Shown here in pieces: positions 1 to 7,300 of a DNA stretch of 64,000 nucleotides. A model generated the notes under the pieces. The model did no database searches and had not been told where the DNA came from. It was given only the letters and a program-made list of their open reading frames with translations. Made by a program: the position numbers and the translations under genes. Within the stretch, counting starts at the first letter, position 1; each line of letters begins with the position of its first letter. The stretch is from Nanobdellota archaeon (GTDB lineage: Archaea > Nanobdellota > Nanobdellia > Parvarchaeales > Parvarchaeaceae): positions 1 through 64,000 of the forward strand of contig JAKASS010000002.1 in the NCBI GenBank assembly GCA_021818905.1, read 5' to 3'.

Positions 1-1
1 A

Positions 2-106
2 ACGTTCTATGAGAAGAGGGTGACGCCTTTCGGCAACAGCGCCAAGATAGATGCCCCTAGAAGATACAGAGGAAAACGGGCTTACGTCGTGATACTAAAG
101 AAATAG
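2..106 (+). CDS. DUF2080 family protein, C-terminal fragment
   Basis: The reading frame is open from the left window edge to a TAG stop at 104-106, giving 34 C-terminal residues. They contain the phrase VTPFGNSAKIDAPRRYRGKR followed by AYVVILKK. This resembles the DUF2080 family of small archaeal proteins described as transposon-encoded, which have a GNSAKI-type strand and a basic C-terminal half reminiscent of small beta-barrel DNA-binding folds. The start lies outside the window. No transposase or inverted repeats are visible nearby, so a link to a mobile element comes only from the family name. The family assignment rests on pattern recall of a short fragment. Confidence 0.6.
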   Translation, partial: TFYEKRVTPFGNSAKIDAPRRYRGKRAYVVILKK

Positions 107-198
107 GCTAATTCTGTCCCACAGCCGCAACCGAATACTCTTATAAGAAAGACATATATCTAAGTTGCTTTCATATAAAGGTATGTGGAGGCAAGCGT

Positions 199-294
199 AT
201 GGAAAGCGGCATCATAATCGGTGCGATAGTGGCTTATTTTATAATAATGTTCGCCTTCATATTGAGAAACAATTGGTTGGCGGCAAAGAGTTAA
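199..294 (+). CDS. tiny single-pass membrane peptide (31 aa)
   Basis: An ATG at 199 follows a strong GGAGG at 187-191 with good spacing, and the frame ends at TAA 292-294. The 31-residue product begins MESGIIIGAIVAYFIIMFAF and ends with a positively charged tail after a segment of about 20 hydrophobic residues. It is therefore predicted to be a single membrane helix with a short cytoplasmic basic end. TATA-like sequences lie upstream (around 140-178). No family is recognised. The clear Shine-Dalgarno is notable because many neighbouring genes look leaderless. It could be a regulatory or structural micropeptide, or a chance ORF. Confidence 0.45.
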   Translation: MESGIIIGAIVAYFIIMFAFILRNNWLAAKS

Positions 295-362
295 AATAAG
301 CTAAAAATAAGGCTAATGGGGATTATCCGAGTATAGCCCTTCTCTGGCACTAGATTTCGCTA

Positions 363-665
363 TTACTTTACTGCTACCGAAACTTTTCCTACTATTAAAC
401 CCCTTTTTATCGGACCAAAAGCCCTACTATCTGAACTTACCGCTTTGTTGTCTCCGATTACTAAATATGAATTTTCCTTAAGCTTTCTAGATATGCGTTT
501 TACAAGAAATTTAGTTTGAGACGGGTGTTTAAACACGATTATTTCGCCTACCTTCGGTTTTTTGAAGATGTACGCAAGTCTATTTACGATTATATAGTCC
601 CCCTCTGATAATGTCGGCTCCATGCTTCTATCGGTTATTTTAAAGCGTTCTAACGGAAACCACAT
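363..665 (-). CDS. S26-family peptidase, probable Ni-SOD maturation protease
   Basis: This 100-residue protein has the signal-peptidase (S26) fold signatures. The nucleophile Ser14 lies in DRSMEPTL, the probable general-base Lys56 in LVKRIS, and the conserved box GDN...SSDSRAFGPI at 71-86. Unlike true signal peptidases it has no obvious transmembrane anchor. It is the last gene of a tight operon: its start is 2 nt from the Nudix gene and that gene is 7 nt from sodN. In bacteria a small S26 enzyme (SodX type) next to sodN removes the SOD leader so that His1 can bind nickel. The same role is inferred here from context. A LexA-like or general processing protease is the alternative. Confidence 0.8.
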   Translation of the reverse strand: MWFPLERFKITDRSMEPTLSEGDYIIVNRLAYIFKKPKVGEIIVFKHPSQTKFLVKRISRKLKENSYLVIGDNKAVSSDSRAFGPIKRGLIVGKVSVAVK

Positions 666-667
666 AT

Positions 668-1108
668 CTATCGATTTCTACTGTCTTTGTAAACGCTTAT
701 TCCGTCTTTCAGTATCTGCTCATGGTCAAAAGCTAATCGCGGCAAATCATCGATCCGCCACCATTTCACTTCTTTTGCATCGTCGCCACCTTTTGGTTCG
801 CCCATAACGTCGGACAAGGTGTACGTTACCGATACTTTGTGCCCGCGTGGGTCTCTGTCGGGGGCAGAATAGACTCCTACCAACTTTCCTACTTTGGCAG
901 ATAAGCCCGTTTCCTCAAAGAATTCGCGTAAAACTGCCGCTTCGGTAGTTTCTCCATACTCTACGTGCCCACCGGACAGCGCCCATTTACCTTCAAAGGG
1001 AGGTATCCCCCTTTTTATAAGTAAAACCTTTCCATTTTGTATCGCAACGGCATCTACACAAAGCGCGGGGTTTCTATACTTTTTATCTTCTTTTTTTTCC
1101 ATGACCAA
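668..1108 (-). CDS. Nudix hydrolase (ADP-ribose pyrophosphatase-like)
   Basis: The 146-residue protein contains a complete Nudix box at about residues 46-68 (GGHVEYGE, then REFFEETG), the Mg-binding catalytic loop that cleaves nucleoside diphosphates linked to X. Preceding residues (KVLLIKRGIPPFEGKWALSG) match archaeal ADP-ribose pyrophosphatase/MutT-like enzymes. The substrate cannot be read from the sequence. It lies between sodN (7-nt gap) and the S26 protease (2-nt gap), so it is probably co-transcribed with them and may clean oxidised or toxic nucleotides under oxidative stress. The ATG at 1108 is preferred; an ATG two codons downstream would also work. Confidence 0.88.
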   Translation of the reverse strand: MVMEKKEDKKYRNPALCVDAVAIQNGKVLLIKRGIPPFEGKWALSGGHVEYGETTEAAVLREFFEETGLSAKVGKLVGVYSAPDRDPRGHKVSVTYTLSDVMGEPKGGDDAKEVKWWRIDDLPRLAFDHEQILKDGISVYKDSRNR

Positions 1109-1115
1109 AAATCGA

Positions 1116-1634
1116 TCAAACTTTTGGTAGCACTATATCGTGCTCTGTGGAGTAGAACGCCTTTACTTTAACCGTTTCAACGCCCTTCGTTTTCCAGAAT
1201 ATTTCGGCAAATTTATTTACATTATCAAGAAGCTCTTCCGAAGCTGGCATATTTATCTCCTGTTTGACCTTAGAGCCGAGCTTCATTATCTTCCAGACTA
1301 GATCGTGGAGTTCTGGAAATTTCTGGAGGTGTTCTGGTTTAAAGTAATCCCCCCATATTATCCTGACTTCTTGCTTGCAAAGTTCTGCGTGTTTTTCCTT
1401 GGTTTCGGTGTATCTGACCAGTTTATGGTGGTAGTCGTTAAGCTCTTCTGGCTTTGCATTATCGGGAGGTACTTTTAGCTGACTTATCAGCATGTCCATT
1501 CTTATCACGGTATGGGCGGATAATTGCGCTAAGTGTGGGTCATATATGCCGCAAGGAATATCACAATGCGCGTATGCCACTTTAGAAGGTAAAATCTTAT
1601 TTGCGAGATCAAAAAACGATTTTAATACTGACAT
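1116..1634 (-). CDS. sodN: nickel superoxide dismutase precursor
   Basis: The protein has 172 residues. Its nickel hook HCDIPCGIYD starts at residue 23 and matches the Ni-SOD hook HCDxPCGxYD. His1, Cys2 and Cys6 of the mature enzyme bind nickel, and Asp3 and Tyr9 shape the active site. The rest is the expected helical bundle (TVIRMDMLISQL, RIIWGDYFKPEH). The 22-residue leader ends in AYA just before His23, and must be removed for activity. The S26 protease two genes downstream is the likely processing enzyme. The enzyme disproportionates superoxide to oxygen and peroxide in the cytoplasm. A TATA-like box lies 24 nt upstream of the start. Ni-SOD is known mainly from bacteria, so acquisition by transfer is plausible. 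Confidence 0.93.
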   Translation of the reverse strand: MSVLKSFFDLANKILPSKVAYAHCDIPCGIYDPHLAQLSAHTVIRMDMLISQLKVPPDNAKPEELNDYHHKLVRYTETKEKHAELCKQEVRIIWGDYFKPEHLQKFPELHDLVWKIMKLGSKVKQEINMPASEELLDNVNKFAEIFWKTKGVETVKVKAFYSTEHDIVLPKV

Positions 1635-1651
1635 AGTTATCGAATCACTTC

Positions 1652-1664
1652 TTTATTTATAAAC
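1652..1664 (-). promoter_or_regulatory. TATA-like box for sodN operon
   Basis: The minus strand reads GTTTATAAATAAA, centred about 24 nt before the sodN ATG at 1634. This spacing fits an archaeal TATA box with transcription starting at or just before the start codon. It would give sodN its own promoter inside the 43-nt gap after the hydrolase gene. Confidence 0.5.
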
Positions 1665-1677
1665 TTTTTCTAAAATA

Positions 1678-2262
1678 TCAGTCTTTAGCTATCCTAATAA
1701 GTTCAGATAATATTCGGTATAGCTTGACCACCCCTGCTTCTTCGTTCATGTGTCCTTTTTTGTTTTCTATTGTTATCTCGGCGCCTAAGTTATCATGAAA
1801 TATCTTTGAATCCGCTATCGGCACATATGGGTCATTATCCGAGAAAATCGCCGAGAATTTCTTTGTATGCGTAAGGATTTTCTTCCAGTCTATCGGGGTC
1901 TCTAGCCATTCCCTGGCGGTTTCTATGTCTTTTTGATCTTCATACGCCGCTAGATTCAGATGGACCCAGGGCGCGACTAGGACGGCCCCGCCCACGCTAG
2001 TGTCGTCTTTCAAGTTTTGCAGGTATCTAAGTATCGTCTGGCAACCTATACTATGCCCTACAAAAAAGGTCTTCTTATCCGGTTTACCGACCCCCACATC
2101 TAAAAGGTGGGTCCATTCCTGAATATCCGGGATATCCGGCTCTGGCATATAAGGCGCGTATACCTCAAAACCTTTTATTTCCAACTCTGCCTTTAACCAC
2201 GGAATCCAATCGGAATATGGCGAACCTGACCAGCCGTGAATTATAAAAACCCTTTTAGCCAT
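1678..2262 (-). CDS. alpha/beta serine hydrolase, RBBP9/YdeN family
   Basis: The 194-residue protein starts with a classic first strand and oxyanion loop (VFIIHGWSGSP). It has the nucleophile elbow GHSIG with Ser71, an acidic residue in SDNDPYVP (Asp143) and His170 in KKGHMNEE, so the full Ser-Asp-His triad is visible. Size and motifs match the RBBP9/YdeN group of small serine hydrolases, whose physiological substrates are mostly unknown. It starts 6 nt after dcd on the same strand, so the two are probably co-transcribed from the dcd promoter. sodN follows after 43 nt with its own promoter. Confidence 0.85.
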   Translation of the reverse strand: MAKRVFIIHGWSGSPYSDWIPWLKAELEIKGFEVYAPYMPEPDIPDIQEWTHLLDVGVGKPDKKTFFVGHSIGCQTILRYLQNLKDDTSVGGAVLVAPWVHLNLAAYEDQKDIETAREWLETPIDWKKILTHTKKFSAIFSDNDPYVPIADSKIFHDNLGAEITIENKKGHMNEEAGVVKLYRILSELIRIAKD

Positions 2263-2268
2263 AAATCC

Positions 2269-2787
2269 TCAAGGCTTGTCTTGTTTGTAAAATCGGCCTT
2301 TGTATAAGCCCTCCCCCTTTGTCTCTTCTATGACTATTTGGCATATTGTCGTGCCCGGATAAATCGCAAGGTTTATGGGCGAAAGATTGGCTATCTCCAA
2401 TACGACTTTACCGTGGGTCCCTGGCTGCATAAAGCCGCTACTTAGGTGTGTAAGGAGGCCAATCCTTGCAAACCGCGATCGCCCTTCTATTCTTGCCGAT
2501 AAGCCTTTAGTTAATGAGATATCTTCTACGGTTATGCCATGTACCAGTTCACCTGGCTCCACGATAAGGCTATCCCCTTTTTTAACTTTTACGACTTCGG
2601 TTATATCACGATAATCCGCATTGTCATCTACACGGAACATCCCATGGTATTTCTTGAACACTCTAAACGTGTCACCAAGATGCAAATCTATGGAGCCTGC
2701 GCCTACTTGAGTCCGCTTGAATGGTTTTATTATCAATTTCTTCTTATCTATCAGTTTTAAGATCTCAGATGTTGTCAACACTGCCAT
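2269..2787 (-). CDS. dcd: dCTP deaminase
   Basis: The protein (172 aa) carries the trimeric dUTPase/dCTP deaminase motifs: GAGSIDLHLGDTF at 29-41, the phosphate-binding EGRSRFARIGL at 101-111, and the active-site region HLSSGFMQPGTHGKVVLEI at 114-132. The expected catalytic Glu is in VVLEI. It deaminates dCTP to dUTP on the route to dTTP; a bifunctional form would also hydrolyse dUTP to dUMP, which the sequence does not settle. QPGT replaces the more usual DPGF. It is the first gene of its operon, with a TATA-like box (2808-2820) about 27 nt upstream. Confidence 0.92.
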   Translation of the reverse strand: MAVLTTSEILKLIDKKKLIIKPFKRTQVGAGSIDLHLGDTFRVFKKYHGMFRVDDNADYRDITEVVKVKKGDSLIVEPGELVHGITVEDISLTKGLSARIEGRSRFARIGLLTHLSSGFMQPGTHGKVVLEIANLSPINLAIYPGTTICQIVIEETKGEGLYKGRFYKQDKP

Positions 2788-2807
2788 TATAATTGTTTAT
2801 CGCCCTA

Positions 2808-2820
2808 TCTTATATAATTT
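2808..2820 (-). promoter_or_regulatory. TATA-like box for dcd
   Basis: The minus strand reads AATTATATAAGAT, centred about 27 nt before the dcd ATG at 2787. This is consistent with a leaderless transcript. Confidence 0.45.
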
Positions 2821-2883
2821 AATTATTTGACTTATCATTCTTATAAAGAGTTTTATAGCATTATGTTTTCTCACAGTAAAAGA

Positions 2884-2890
2884 TTTAAAG
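2884..2890 (+). promoter_or_regulatory. TATA-like box for xth
   Basis: TTTAAAG lies 26-27 nt before the ATG at 2913, the spacing expected if transcription starts at the initiation codon. Confidence 0.4.
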
Positions 2891-2912
2891 AAGTTGCTTA
2901 CCTATATTATTA

Positions 2913-3665
2913 ATGCTGCTGCTTTCTTGGAACGTAAACGGGATTAGAAGTGCGATAAAAAAAGACCTAAAAACTGTGATTGGCTCGAAAAAATATGACG
3001 TTATCCTTATACAAGAGTCAAAAGCCGACTATATACCGATAGAACTTTCTGATTCTGGCTATCATTCATATGTTTTCTTTGCTAGGGCAAAAAAGGGTTA
3101 TAGCGGGACGATGGCTTTCAGTAAACTTGGACCGTTGTCCGTTAAATATGGTATCGGAGAGAAAAGATTCGACGATGAAGGGCGAGTACTTACACTGGAA
3201 TTTGAAGAGTTTTATCTAGTCAATGCTTATTTCCCAAACTCCAGGAGGGACTTAAGCAGGCTCGATTTCAAGGGCGAATTTAACGGGTGCATGTTGAGTT
3301 TTCTTGAAAAACTGCGAAAGTCAAAGCCGGTCATCGTATGCGGAGATTTCAATGTGGCCCATGAAGAGATAGACATAGCGCACCCAAAAGACAACGTAAA
3401 TAACGCCGGATTTACGTCTGAAGAACGAGCCTGGTTTACCTCGCTTATTAAACACGGGTATATAGACACTTACAGGGCGTTCGTAAAAGACGGCGGGCAT
3501 TATACCTGGTGGACTTATAGGTTTGATGCAAAGGCAAGGAACATCGGTTGGCGGATAGATTATTTTGTCGCCTCCAATGAACTTAAAGATAGGTTGACCG
3601 GCGCCGGGATACTTGATAAGATCAATGGCTCTGACCACGCCCCTATTTACCTAAGACTGGATTAG
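2913..3665 (+). CDS. xth: exodeoxyribonuclease III / AP endonuclease
   Basis: The 250-residue protein has the complete exonuclease-endonuclease-phosphatase fold: LLSWNVNGIRSAIKK at the N-terminus, the metal-binding Glu in LIQESKAD, VNAYFPNS, the catalytic VCGDFNVAHEEID, and the C-terminal GSDHAPIYL with the catalytic Asp-His. It nicks DNA 5' of abasic sites and trims blocked 3' ends in base excision repair. Length matches family members (about 250-270 aa). It is transcribed divergently from dcd and probably leaderless. Its nearness to Ni-SOD and Nudix genes fits an oxidative damage neighbourhood, though they are not co-transcribed. Confidence 0.95.
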   Translation: MLLLSWNVNGIRSAIKKDLKTVIGSKKYDVILIQESKADYIPIELSDSGYHSYVFFARAKKGYSGTMAFSKLGPLSVKYGIGEKRFDDEGRVLTLEFEEFYLVNAYFPNSRRDLSRLDFKGEFNGCMLSFLEKLRKSKPVIVCGDFNVAHEEIDIAHPKDNVNNAGFTSEERAWFTSLIKHGYIDTYRAFVKDGGHYTWWTYRFDAKARNIGWRIDYFVASNELKDRLTGAGILDKINGSDHAPIYLRLD

Positions 3666-3704
3666 CAAAATTTATAATAGCCCGACTCTTTAAATAACGT
3701 AGAT

Positions 3705-4193
3705 ATGACCGAAGTTTTCCCGATAGATGCAAGGGTTAGTTACATTAGAGGGATACTCGCTATAATAAAAGGAAACGGCGGTTCGGCATCGCTTTCCCAC
3801 ATAACAAGGGAATCGCTTGAGGGCATAGACGAGATCTTCCCGGTCATAGAAGCGGCGAAGATATTGGGCTTAGTGACCGTCGAAGAGGGCGTGGTTTCCT
3901 TGACGGATTCTGCTAAAGATCTAAGCCAAAAAGAACTCAAGAAAGACCTTAGCGATCTGTTAAAAAACGTGGAGCCGTTCAAAAGCATCATAGAGTTCCT
4001 GTGGAAAGCCCATCGGGCGTCGACAGAAGAGCTTTTTGACGTCCTTTTAAAGAAGAACTTTATGACCCAGATAAACAGGACATCTGATATAGAAAAATTT
4101 AGAAAAGAGATGCTCGGTCTGCTTGTAAGGACTGAGATATGCTCTTACGACGCGCGAAAAGATTCGTGGAAACTGTACGAATCTAAGGACTGA
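3705..4193 (+). CDS. AAA-associated domain protein, partner of ABC ATPase
   Basis: The 162-residue protein resembles the AAA-associated C-terminal domain normally fused behind NitT/TauT-type ABC ATPases. It has a helical, winged-helix-like N-terminal part and a C-terminal region with FRKEMLGLLVRTEICSYDARK. Here it is a separate gene whose 3' end overlaps that of the ABC ATPase gene by 11 nt in a tail-to-tail arrangement. A regulatory role in transport or transcription is inferred from the domain's usual context. A TATA-like TTTATAAT (3671-3678) lies about 30 nt upstream of the ATG. No catalytic residues are evident. Confidence 0.7.
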   Translation: MTEVFPIDARVSYIRGILAIIKGNGGSASLSHITRESLEGIDEIFPVIEAAKILGLVTVEEGVVSLTDSAKDLSQKELKKDLSDLLKNVEPFKSIIEFLWKAHRASTEELFDVLLKKNFMTQINRTSDIEKFRKEMLGLLVRTEICSYDARKDSWKLYESKD

Positions 4194-4932
4194 GTCTTGC
4201 AAAGACTTCGTCTACCGTTTTTTGAAAATCCTTGTCGTGCCTATTTCGCGGATATGGAAGATCGATCTTTTTTATCTCCTTTACAAGGCTTGGCTTATTC
4301 GACAGTATAACGACTTTATCAGATAGCTCTACCACCTCTTCCACGTTGTGCGATACCATTATGACCGACATCAATGAAAGGCTTTTATCCTTTAGCATAT
4401 TCGATACTTCTTCCCTAAGACTTCTTGCAGTGAGCTCGTCGAGAGAACTAAATGGCTCGTCCATAAGGATCACTTTAGGGTCAGAAACGAGCGCTCTTGC
4501 CACACCGACCCTTTGCTTCATCCCGCCGCTAAGGATGTTTGGATACGCATATTCAAAACCGTTTAACTCAAATCGTTTTAATATCTCCAGGGCTTTTTTA
4601 TTTTTTACATTGTCTTTTAAGTCAGTAGACGAAAGGCCGATCTTTACGTTTTCTATGTTAGTAAGCCATGGGAGCAGGGCGGAATCCTGAAAAACGAAGG
4701 AGATGTCTTTGATGGGTTCGGTGACTGCGTTCCCATAGTATGATATCCTGCCTGACGTCGGCGCTATCAGACCCGCTATTATCCTTAAGAGGGTGCTTTT
4801 ACCGCAACCCGAAGGGCCTATTATGGAGACAAATTCATATTCCCCAGTTGAAAACGAAATATCGTCTATTATCTTAGCGCTTGCCTTGTCTTCAAATGCA
4901 AACTTTATGTTCGCTACTGAGATTACTTCCAT
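4183..4932 (-). CDS. NitT/TauT-family ABC transporter ATP-binding protein
   Basis: The protein shows all ABC ATPase motifs: Walker A GPSGCGKST, Q-loop VFQDSALLPW, signature LSGGMKQRVGVARAL, Walker B VILMDEPFSSLD and switch His in MVSHNVEE. Similarity is to nitrate/sulfonate/taurine importers (SsuB/TauB/NrtD class). The ATG at 4932, 2 nt past the permease stop, is preferred over an upstream TTG at 4938 that overlaps the stop. It energises the membrane component encoded just upstream. The substrate may be an anion but is not determined, because no substrate-binding protein is encoded nearby. Confidence 0.92.
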   Translation of the reverse strand: MEVISVANIKFAFEDKASAKIIDDISFSTGEYEFVSIIGPSGCGKSTLLRIIAGLIAPTSGRISYYGNAVTEPIKDISFVFQDSALLPWLTNIENVKIGLSSTDLKDNVKNKKALEILKRFELNGFEYAYPNILSGGMKQRVGVARALVSDPKVILMDEPFSSLDELTARSLREEVSNMLKDKSLSLMSVIMVSHNVEEVVELSDKVVILSNKPSLVKEIKKIDLPYPRNRHDKDFQKTVDEVFARLSP

Positions 4933-4934
4933 AG

Positions 4935-6485
4935 TCAAGTGTAAACTGCGGTCACTTTATCGTATAGCCTTCTCCATACGACTATATTGAATATTATTAT
5001 CATTGCGGTCATATTAATTAAAGCGATAAGCATCAGGTACAAATTGCCGGAATATAACGCCGTATCCAATAATTTCCCTATGCCCGTCCCTACAGAAGTC
5101 AGCACGGCGCCAGTGCTGTTCGAAATGAAATATTCCGCTATTATACTTGCGTTCCATTCTGCGGCTATTGCGGTCACTGCGCCGGTTATAAGCCCAGGCA
5201 GTATGGCAAGTAGATATATCTTCCTCCAGGCAATCGAACCTTTTACCCTGAATACCCGCCTTACTTCATCGATATTTAATTTTACATATTTAGTGCTCGC
5301 TATTATGCTAAAAATAACGTACCAGACGCCGCTAAGGAAATAAACCATAAACGCGACCGCTTCGCCGTTGTTTCTTAACTCAAAAACCATTATCGGCAAT
5401 AGTACCGTAGCCGGTATAGACGCTAGTATCTGGAATCCCAATAGGTATGAATTCTTACGTTTTGTCATGAAGACTACATAAACACTTATAGGGATCGCCA
5501 CTACTAGGACAAGTAAAAACGCCCCCCAGACCCTTAAAAAAGAAGCGGCTAGCGAGGTTATCGCTATCCACTCATAAGAACCGAGTTGCGATAATGCATT
5601 CGGATTCGTATTACTGTATATCAAAAATGCTACAGACGTGATGACTATGCCGGCTATAAGGTAGCCGAATCTCCTTAAAAATCTTTTATGTCTTGAGACG
5701 GAAGAACCTATGCTAGTCTTTATGCCTATATACTCTTGTTTAAGTTTATGGAGTGTTATCGAATGGTCGATCCTGTAGCCGATATTAAACCTTGATTTAT
5801 GCTTCTTGGTGTCGTAACCGACTAAGCTGTACCTATTTGCCATTTTATCAAAAGCGGAAAATAGGGTCAATCTTGTAATCACCACAAACCCGATGAATAT
5901 AGCTAAGGCTATCCCATAGTAAAGAAAATTGCCGTTTGTCCCTAATCGTGCAAGGTCTACGCCTATCCCTTGTACCGAATAATTTGCATTTCCGGTAGAA
6001 AATATCTCACTTGTTACTAAATAGAAAAGTCCTATGGCCCAGGATAAACTTAATTGTTCTGACAGCCTTGGAAGACTAGCCGGGATGTACAACTTCTTGA
6101 GCCGTTCGAACGTCCCTAATCCATAAAGCTTTGTCATCTCTACAAGCTCGACTGGCAGCGTCTTTATGGCTTCGTACACTCCGAAGATCATATTCCACAG
6201 CATGCTGGTTATTATAAGGGAGATCACGGCGGCGTTTATGCCGATTATGCCGGGCAGTATAAATACGACTACATAAATCGCAAATGGAAAGAAAGCAAGT
6301 ATCGGCAATGTCTGTAATACGTCTATTATAGGAACGACTATTTTGCCGAAAGTCTTTAGTCTGGCTGCGCCTATGCCTATAGCTAGACTTATTACTATGG
6401 ACGCAGCCAACGCCAAGAGCATCCTCACCCACGAGTAAGAAGTATCCAAAAGTAACGATAGTATCTCTGGTATCAGGGACAGCAT
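4935..6485 (-). CDS. ABC transporter permease, duplicated (fused) type
   Basis: The 516-residue integral membrane protein is two permease domains in tandem. Each ends with an EAA-like coupling loop, one around TKLYGLGTFERLKKLYIPAS and one around RRVFRVKGSIAWRKIYLL. A cytoplasmic linker of about 50 residues rich in Lys/His separates them. This is the architecture of the anion-type ABC permeases with duplicated components known in archaea (COG4986-like). About ten to twelve membrane helices are predicted. With the adjoining ATPase it forms an importer of the NitT/TauT class. The first gene of the pair, it is 56 nt from the KaiC-like gene upstream. Confidence 0.88.
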   Translation of the reverse strand: MLSLIPEILSLLLDTSYSWVRMLLALAASIVISLAIGIGAARLKTFGKIVVPIIDVLQTLPILAFFPFAIYVVVFILPGIIGINAAVISLIITSMLWNMIFGVYEAIKTLPVELVEMTKLYGLGTFERLKKLYIPASLPRLSEQLSLSWAIGLFYLVTSEIFSTGNANYSVQGIGVDLARLGTNGNFLYYGIALAIFIGFVVITRLTLFSAFDKMANRYSLVGYDTKKHKSRFNIGYRIDHSITLHKLKQEYIGIKTSIGSSVSRHKRFLRRFGYLIAGIVITSVAFLIYSNTNPNALSQLGSYEWIAITSLAASFLRVWGAFLLVLVVAIPISVYVVFMTKRKNSYLLGFQILASIPATVLLPIMVFELRNNGEAVAFMVYFLSGVWYVIFSIIASTKYVKLNIDEVRRVFRVKGSIAWRKIYLLAILPGLITGAVTAIAAEWNASIIAEYFISNSTGAVLTSVGTGIGKLLDTALYSGNLYLMLIALINMTAMIIIFNIVVWRRLYDKVTAVYT

Positions 6486-6541
6486 AAAAATACTGGTCAG
6501 ACCTAGTATTTAATAAAAACGCTTCGATTTTGGCGGTATAA

Positions 6542-7237
6542 CTAGAAAACCGGCTGGTCCTGGAATATCTGTATCCCTTTTTCGGTTATATCGAAAGGGT
6601 GCATTCCAGAGCTGTGACCAGAAAATCTCATTTTTATTATAGAAACTGCTTTTTGATAGAAATTTTGGTTGTACGCCATTGACATAAGGACTACAGAATC
6701 GGAAAGATAGAGGGGGATTGCAAGTTCCTCTGAAAGCTCTAGTCTGCTCAAATCGCCATACCTTTCTATGGTGACTATTGCTGTCCCAAATTCTCTAAGC
6801 ATGACAAAGGCATCACCCAATATGTTTCTCTGGAGCGCTGCATCCTTTATCTCCCATAAAAACGGCGTGAGGGGGTCTATTACTATCCTTGAATGCTTAC
6901 CTTTTCTTGCGGCGAGTACTCTCGGAAGTTCTACCGACAGAAAGTTCTTGAAGTCGTGACCAGTCATCCTAGCGAAGACAAAATTGCCATTGATGTTCTC
7001 TCTAAATTCGGTAAAGCCGAGGGCTTCTGCGCCCCTGAGAAAAGAGTCTAAGTCCTGCTCTAAACTTACGTAAAATACCTTTTCTCCTTCTTTCAGCCCT
7101 TCTCTTAAGAATTCCGTACAAAATATGCTTTTGCCGGCGCCGGGAGAACCGTAGACTGCCGTTATGCTATTTTTCACAAAGCCGGTATTCACGAGAGCGT
7201 CAAAACCTAATATCCCGCTTTTTATTTTATCGATCAT
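6542..7237 (-). CDS. KaiC-like RecA-superfamily ATPase
   Basis: The protein (231 aa) has a RecA/KaiC core: opening KIKSGILGFDALVNTGF, Walker A GSPGAGKS at 30-37, a Glu in FYVSLEQD, and Walker B RIVIDPLTPF with Asp120. It is a single KaiC domain, a family of archaeal signalling or membrane-associated ATPases of mostly unknown function. It lacks the N-terminal HhH region of RadA and has only one ATPase domain, so it is neither RadA nor cyanobacterial KaiC. The hydrophobic patch near 175-190 (AIPLYLSDSVVLMSM) is also typical of the family. No partner gene is obvious. Confidence 0.82.
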   Translation of the reverse strand: MIDKIKSGILGFDALVNTGFVKNSITAVYGSPGAGKSIFCTEFLREGLKEGEKVFYVSLEQDLDSFLRGAEALGFTEFRENINGNFVFARMTGHDFKNFLSVELPRVLAARKGKHSRIVIDPLTPFLWEIKDAALQRNILGDAFVMLREFGTAIVTIERYGDLSRLELSEELAIPLYLSDSVVLMSMAYNQNFYQKAVSIIKMRFSGHSSGMHPFDITEKGIQIFQDQPVF

Positions 7238-7300
7238 AGTAAGATTAAGAACCTATAGCTTTTATACATTGTGTATTCTGAATCAAACTTATAATCTTGA

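Noticed and set aside
622-1130. Plus-strand ORFs over the Nudix and protease genes
   Set aside because: They overlap genes with complete catalytic motifs on the minus strand and have no family resemblance.
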